Origin: Bacteroidota bacterium
GTDB taxonomy: Bacteria > Bacteroidota > Ignavibacteria > Tepidaquicellales > Tepidaquicellaceae
Reading direction: 5' to 3'
DNA: 55,628 nucleotides
NCBI GenBank assembly: GCA_018266845.1
Contig: JAFDZO010000034.1
Coordinates: 1-55,628 of the forward strand
Of the stretch, positions 51,646 to 55,628 are shown piece by piece (position 1 is the stretch's first letter; each line of letters opens with the position of its first letter). Made by a program: the position numbers and the translations under genes. A model generated the notes under the pieces. It ran no database searches, was not told the DNA's origin, and was given only the letters and a program-made list of their open reading frames with translations.

Positions 51646-52416
51646 ATGTCCGCCATAGGAAAAGAATTCAAAGAGATAAAAGAAAATTTCAAGCAGTTAG
51701 ATTTTAAAGTTGTATATATTTTCCTTTCAGTTGCAGTTATAACCTTTCTTTCTATTGCTTTCGGCTCAACGAATTTCTATTACAATAATATCGGAAGCGA
51801 TAGATTTGATTCGCGTGTTTATTGGTTCTGCATGGATGGCGCTCTTATGTTCATTCTGCCTATTCTCTCCATTAAATTTGTATTCAAGCAAAAACTTTCC
51901 GATTACGGATTGCAATTAGGAAATTTGAAGTACGGCTTAATTACGACTTCAATTTTCTTTGCTGCAATGTTTGTTACTGTGTGGATTGTTTCCGGTTCGG
52001 AAGCATTTGCAAATACTTATCCGCAAGGGGGACAGAAAGTAAAGGAAAGTCTTACAATTTTTTTAATGTATGAAATGTGTGTGGCGTTCTATATGCTCGG
52101 ATGGGAATTTTTTTGGCGCGGATATATGCTCTTTGGGTTGCTGCCAAAGTTCGGATGGTACTCTATTTTTATTCAGATGATTCCTTTTTTCATTCTTCAC
52201 AAAGGGAAACCCGAACTCGAACTTTTCGGTTCTATTTTAGCAGGTATTATCCTCGGTGTGCAGGCAATAAGAGCGCGCTCATTTATTTACGCCTGGATTA
52301 TTCACGCTCTGGTTATGATATGGGTTGACGGAATTTCGGTGCTGCGGGCAAAGTCAGGCATCTACGGAATAAACATTACGGATTTTTTTAAAGTGATAAC
52401 ATCTATATTTAAGTAA
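51646..52416 (+). CDS. CPBP-family intramembrane protease-like protein
   Basis: A 256-residue integral membrane protein with about six to seven helices. The CPBP (CAAX/bacteriocin-processing) motif region reads GWEFFWRGYMLFG at 152-164, with Glu154 and Arg158. The first residue of the usual E-E-x-x-x-R motif is Trp153, as in some other Bacteroidota members. Further metal-site candidates are His185 (ILHKGKPE) and His218 or so (WIIHALVMIWVD). It starts at the base after the YbbR-like stop and overlaps the ATPase gene by one base (TAATG). Protease activity is probable but not certain. Confidence 0.8.
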   Translation: MSAIGKEFKEIKENFKQLDFKVVYIFLSVAVITFLSIAFGSTNFYYNNIGSDRFDSRVYWFCMDGALMFILPILSIKFVFKQKLSDYGLQLGNLKYGLITTSIFFAAMFVTVWIVSGSEAFANTYPQGGQKVKESLTIFLMYEMCVAFYMLGWEFFWRGYMLFGLLPKFGWYSIFIQMIPFFILHKGKPELELFGSILAGIILGVQAIRARSFIYAWIIHALVMIWVDGISVLRAKSGIYGINITDFFKVITSIFK

Positions 52417-53177
52417 TGGCTTCAGAGTTAGCAGGAAAAAATTTAACAAAAGAATATAAAAAAAGAACCGTTGTAAACAACGTTTCTCTCAATATCAAGC
52501 AGGGCGAAATTGTCGGGCTTCTCGGTCCTAATGGTGCAGGGAAGACAACTTCATTCTATATGATTTGCGGAATGATAAAACCCGATAGCGGCGATATTGA
52601 AATGGATAAAGAAACCATTACAAAGCTTCCAATGTACAAACGTGCGCGTCTTGGAATCGGCTACCTTCCGCAGGAAGCATCTATTTTCAGACGGTTAACT
52701 GTAAGAAATAATATAATGGCGGTACTTCAGTTTATGAAGATGGATAAGTTCGATATGGAAACAAAGTGTGATAAGCTGCTGAAAGATTTCAACATCACTC
52801 ATATTCAGGATTCTTACGGCTACCAGCTTTCCGGCGGTGAACGCCGGAGGACAGAAATCGCCCGCGCGCTTGCTACTGACCCGAAGTTTATTTTGCTTGA
52901 TGAACCTTTTGCAGGTATTGATCCGATTGCATCTGAAGAAATTATGAAGATAATTGCCCAGCTTAAAACAAAAGGAATAGGAGTTTTAATTACCGACCAT
53001 AACGTTCACGAAACATTATCAATCGTTGACCGGGCTTATATTTTAATAGAAGGAAAAATTTTCAGGCAGGGAACTGCAAACGAGCTTGCCAATGACGAGC
53101 TTGTGAGAAAATTATACTTAGGTGAAAATTTTGATGTAGGAAGATATGCTGCAACTGCCACTGCACTGAAAAAATAA
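52416..53177 (+). CDS. lptB: LPS export ABC transporter ATP-binding protein LptB
   Basis: A 253-residue ABC ATPase. Walker A is GPNGAGKTT (37-45), the Q-loop is PQEASIFRRLTVRNNI, the signature is LSGGE (138-142), and Walker B is FILLDEP (158-164) with catalytic Glu163 and the switch His195 (TDHNVHET). FAGIDPIAS after Walker B and the REASIFRRLTV-like Q-loop are hallmarks of LptB as opposed to generic ABC proteins. It powers LPS transport from the inner membrane with LptF/G, which are not in the window. It ends 1 nt from the convergent FmdB gene. Confidence 0.92.
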   Translation: MASELAGKNLTKEYKKRTVVNNVSLNIKQGEIVGLLGPNGAGKTTSFYMICGMIKPDSGDIEMDKETITKLPMYKRARLGIGYLPQEASIFRRLTVRNNIMAVLQFMKMDKFDMETKCDKLLKDFNITHIQDSYGYQLSGGERRRTEIARALATDPKFILLDEPFAGIDPIASEEIMKIIAQLKTKGIGVLITDHNVHETLSIVDRAYILIEGKIFRQGTANELANDELVRKLYLGENFDVGRYAATATALKK

Positions 53178-53178
53178 A

Positions 53179-53445
53179 TTACTTCCCTGCTGAATCTTTT
53201 GGTGCCGGGGTGCTTGTTTCGGCTTTTTTCGCTGATGATGTAGAACTGTTTGAAGTTTTCTTATCTTTATAGTCTGTCAGATAAAATCCGCTTCCTTTGA
53301 AAATCAACCCCGCTCCTCCGCTTACCATTTTCTTTAATGTATCTTTGCCGCACTTCTCACACTTGGTTAAAGGCGCGTCTTTTATTGACTGGAAAACTTC
53401 TATTTCGTTTCCGCAATTTTCACATTTGTAATCGTATGTAGGCAT
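53179..53445 (-). CDS. FmdB-type zinc ribbon protein
   Basis: An 88-residue protein with MPTYDYKCENCGNEIEVFQS, a second pair in TKCEKCGKDTLKKMVSGGAG, and IFKGSGFYLTDYK. This is the FmdB/CxxC_CXXC_SSSS regulatory-protein family. The two CxxC pairs should bind zinc. The tail is rich in Ser, Thr and Lys. The family has no firm function. It lies 1 nt upstream of nothing on the plus strand and follows the long coiled-coil gene on the minus strand by a single base, so those two are probably co-transcribed. Confidence 0.9.
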   Translation of the reverse strand: MPTYDYKCENCGNEIEVFQSIKDAPLTKCEKCGKDTLKKMVSGGAGLIFKGSGFYLTDYKDKKTSNSSTSSAKKAETSTPAPKDSAGK

Positions 53446-53446
53446 A

Positions 53447-55628
53447 TTATATTTTTAAAAATTGAGATTTAACTTTATTGTATTCTTCTTCACTGATTAA
53501 TCCCTCTTCCATAGCTGTTTTGTATTTTTTTAGCTCATCTAAAGAGATTGTATCCAAAACAACTTCAGGCTTTGTGCCGTTTGCTTTTACTTCGGTTTTT
53601 GTTGCAGCTTTTTGTTCTGTATTAATTAAAGAGTTAATCTTCAGCTTTCGTTTTTTCCCGTCACCGATAAGTTCTGTAAAGCTATTAAACTCACGCTTCA
53701 TTTTGTGCACATCCTCCACAAATTTTTCACGCTCAGAATCCTGTATAGAATCTTCAACTTCCTTTGCAAGCTCTCTTGCAATTCTGTACTGATACGACTC
53801 CAATTTTCTCTTCTCTTCTCCTGCTGATTCTATTTCAATCGGCTTGTAAACTTCATCGTAATAATATTCATATATCAAAAGCATTTCGGGAAGCTTTCCG
53901 GCTTTTATCAATTCTTCTTTTACTTTCTCTGCATCTTTAAGAATTTTATATCTTAAAGAATCTTTTCCCTGTTCTTCAAACAATCTGTTCACAAGGCGCG
54001 ACTCTATCCCAAGCTGCTCGATTCTTTTAACAGTAATACCTTCCTGCTTTGTATATTTATAAATAGCTTTTGAATTTTCATTTTCTGCAATCACATCAAA
54101 CACTCCGAAAATCATTCCCATTAAATACGCTCTATACGCTTCATTCAGTCGTTTCTTTTCCTCTTCATTAAGCGGAATTATATCATTATAGATAAACGCA
54201 TTTTTTGAAATGTGCATATCTACGTTGTGGTTCTGGCTTAGGTGCTTGTAATATCCTTTCAACTCTTCTGCAATTGTATATGAATAAAACAATGGCAGTC
54301 CTGCCCATTCACTATAAAACGTAATGGAAGAGTTATCGCCTGAATCTTTGAACTCAACATTAGAACCGATTATAGAAGTAATTAAGCTCTGGAATTTTTT
54401 AAACGCATCTGTATTCGTTTTTATCCCCACATAAAATTTCTTTGCAGAATCATCCAGCTTAAAGCTGCCCGGAATTTCCCGTGTGCGCAGCCATGGAAAC
54501 GCCTGCAGAAACATTCCTTTTATCTTCGATTCGCTTCGTGTAGCATCCTTTTCAAAAAGCATTTCAGTTATATTGTAATCCTCTCGGATTTTCTCAAACT
54601 GCTTTTTGCAAAAAGAAACCATCTTTTGTTCTATTGCTGATGCATCGCTTTCTCTTAAAATATTTACAATGTCCGTAATATCAGAAGCGCCCATTTCTTT
54701 CAGCAATTGATAAGATAATTCCTTCAGCTTATCAGTTGCATTCGAGCCTGTTCCGATATATCTTATATAATACTCATTCTTCACATCGTCCGGTTCGTAA
54801 ACCATCAGATTAAAGCTTGTTTCCTGTTTTTGTTTATAGAACTCGTATTTACGTGTGAAGTTATCTTTTAAAAGTCCAAGATTACCCGTTAATTTTTTCA
54901 AATCAGCAATCAGTCCGTAAGCAATTACTTTTCCTTTATCTGTCTTTTCAGTCTTCTCAATTAATTCTAAAACTTTGTTTACAATTTCCTTTGCATAAAC
55001 TCTGGCTCGCAGCTTTATTAACGTGTTGTAATACTCTTCAAGCAGCTTCATCAGCTTTTCGAGATTACCCGTCATCGCCGATTTTCTCAGCGGGTTTAAT
55101 TTCGAGCGTGATTCATCTTCTCTAAGCTCCTGAAATTTTCTCTTTATCTCGCCGTCGTATCTTGCAATTACTCCCTGCAAATCTTTTATCTCTTTATCAT
55201 ATTTCGGAATGTAATCGAAGTTGCCGTTTGTAAGAATAAACTGTAACCTGTGCAATAAATTTACTGCATAAAATACACCGCGCGTTGAATCGTTTACTAA
55301 TGAATTAATTTTCTTTTCAAGCAAGCCTATATGATTATTTTCCCTGTCGCCGATTATATCACGTACAATTCTGTTCCTGTTCGTAAAAATCTGTGAGTAA
55401 TACATCCCCTGCCTTGTTACATCATAATCATCCTTGAAATTGGTATCGAACTTTTGCTTTTCGGCAAGTATGAATCCCGTCCAGCTATCGCCGCGCTTAC
55501 CGCTGACTAAATCGTTTTGTAAATTTGTTAAAAATCTTTTTATATCATTCTGAATAGAAGTCTTGTCTTCTACTTTATAAAGCGAATCTAATAACTGATA
55601 CTTGTTTATCGTTTCAAGTATTCCAAGC
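53447..55628 (-). CDS. Long cytoplasmic helical protein with SHOCT-like end, cut by the window edge
   Basis: The minus-strand frame stays open through 55628, so the start lies outside the window; the ATG at 55405 is internal (74 more codons are open before it). At least 726 residues are visible. The protein is highly charged and helical, with coiled-coil stretches and no membrane segment. The last 30 residues (SLDELKKYKTAMEEGLISEEEYNKVKSQFLKI) are SHOCT-like, a short domain often seen at the end of bacterial proteins of unknown role. Otherwise no family is recognised. It is upstream of the FmdB-type gene in the same direction. Confidence 0.7.
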   Translation of the reverse strand, partial: LGILETINKYQLLDSLYKVEDKTSIQNDIKRFLTNLQNDLVSGKRGDSWTGFILAEKQKFDTNFKDDYDVTRQGMYYSQIFTNRNRIVRDIIGDRENNHIGLLEKKINSLVNDSTRGVFYAVNLLHRLQFILTNGNFDYIPKYDKEIKDLQGVIARYDGEIKRKFQELREDESRSKLNPLRKSAMTGNLEKLMKLLEEYYNTLIKLRARVYAKEIVNKVLELIEKTEKTDKGKVIAYGLIADLKKLTGNLGLLKDNFTRKYEFYKQKQETSFNLMVYEPDDVKNEYYIRYIGTGSNATDKLKELSYQLLKEMGASDITDIVNILRESDASAIEQKMVSFCKKQFEKIREDYNITEMLFEKDATRSESKIKGMFLQAFPWLRTREIPGSFKLDDSAKKFYVGIKTNTDAFKKFQSLITSIIGSNVEFKDSGDNSSITFYSEWAGLPLFYSYTIAEELKGYYKHLSQNHNVDMHISKNAFIYNDIIPLNEEEKKRLNEAYRAYLMGMIFGVFDVIAENENSKAIYKYTKQEGITVKRIEQLGIESRLVNRLFEEQGKDSLRYKILKDAEKVKEELIKAGKLPEMLLIYEYYYDEVYKPIEIESAGEEKRKLESYQYRIARELAKEVEDSIQDSEREKFVEDVHKMKREFNSFTELIGDGKKRKLKINSLINTEQKAATKTEVKANGTKPEVVLDTISLDELKKYKTAMEEGLISEEEYNKVKSQFLKI

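Noticed and set aside
1..55628. Insertion sequences, integrases or transposases
   Set aside because: No DDE, HUH or tyrosine/serine recombinase protein could be recognised in any frame read.

Overview
The window looks like a chromosomal stretch from an uncultured or little-studied member of the Bacteroidota/Chlorobiota group, most likely an Ignavibacteria-like lineage. The grounds are a type IX secretion C-terminal sorting domain of the NFPNPFNPSTTIRF kind, a TonB-dependent receptor with a carboxypeptidase-regulatory domain, PorV-like and GWxTD proteins, a ferredoxin-dependent 2-oxoacid oxidoreductase, and moderate-to-low GC with purine-rich ribosome binding sites. The lineage is inferred from gene content; no 16S rRNA is present.

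Region 1 (1-8974) is an AT-rich accessory, defence-type region. It opens with the 3' end of a probable DNA methyltransferase, followed in one tight operon by an HNH nuclease and two different uracil-DNA-glycosylase-superfamily proteins. One of these is of the GINPG type; the other has a four-cysteine pattern like the 4Fe-4S family. Convergent to this is a minus-strand phage/ICE-type cluster: a small leader ORF, a Gp157/Gam-like protein, a possible ssDNA-binding protein and a DUF2958 protein. Next come a GIY-YIG nuclease fused to two copies of a Sel1-like unit and a two-gene type I CBASS (CD-NTase plus CapV-type patatin phospholipase). The region ends with a cluster of short repeats beside tRNA-Pro(GGG).

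Region 2 (8975-23029) returns to core-like genes: radC, a large protein that joins a zinc peptidase, a beta-propeller and an outer-membrane barrel, a small membrane protein, a decayed gene fragment, and a possible GIY-YIG protein. These are followed by korAB, a stand-alone LigD-type 3'-phosphoesterase preceded by a perfect 18-bp inverted repeat, an S41 peptidase with TPRs, and two lipoproteins.

Region 3 (23030-38240) is the ribosomal protein cluster. It starts abruptly at rplB (no rpsJ-rplC-rplD-rplW in front) and runs rplB-rpsS-rplV, a 250-nt gap with palindromes, rpsC-rplP-rpmC-rpsQ-rplN-rplX-rplE-rpsN-rpsH-rplF-rplR, tRNA-Gln, rpsE-rpmD, an inserted outer-membrane protein gene, rplO-secY-map-infA-rpmJ-rpsM-rpsK-rpsD-rpoA-rplQ, and then engB. 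Three genes (rpsC, rpsM, rpsK) start with TTG.

Region 4 (38241-55628) is mostly envelope. A 2-hydroxyacid dehydrogenase is followed by a T9SS cargo protein with a near-consensus sigma70 promoter, a TonB-dependent receptor, a 1180-residue secreted protein and a PorV-like protein. A tight operon of GWxTD protein, YbbR-like protein, CPBP-family membrane protein and LptB-like ATPase follows. On the minus strand lie a FmdB-type zinc ribbon and a long coiled-coil protein that runs off the right edge.

The main candidate for an undescribed system is the methyltransferase-HNH-glycosylase-glycosylase operon at the left edge. The GIY-YIG/Sel1 protein is a second candidate.
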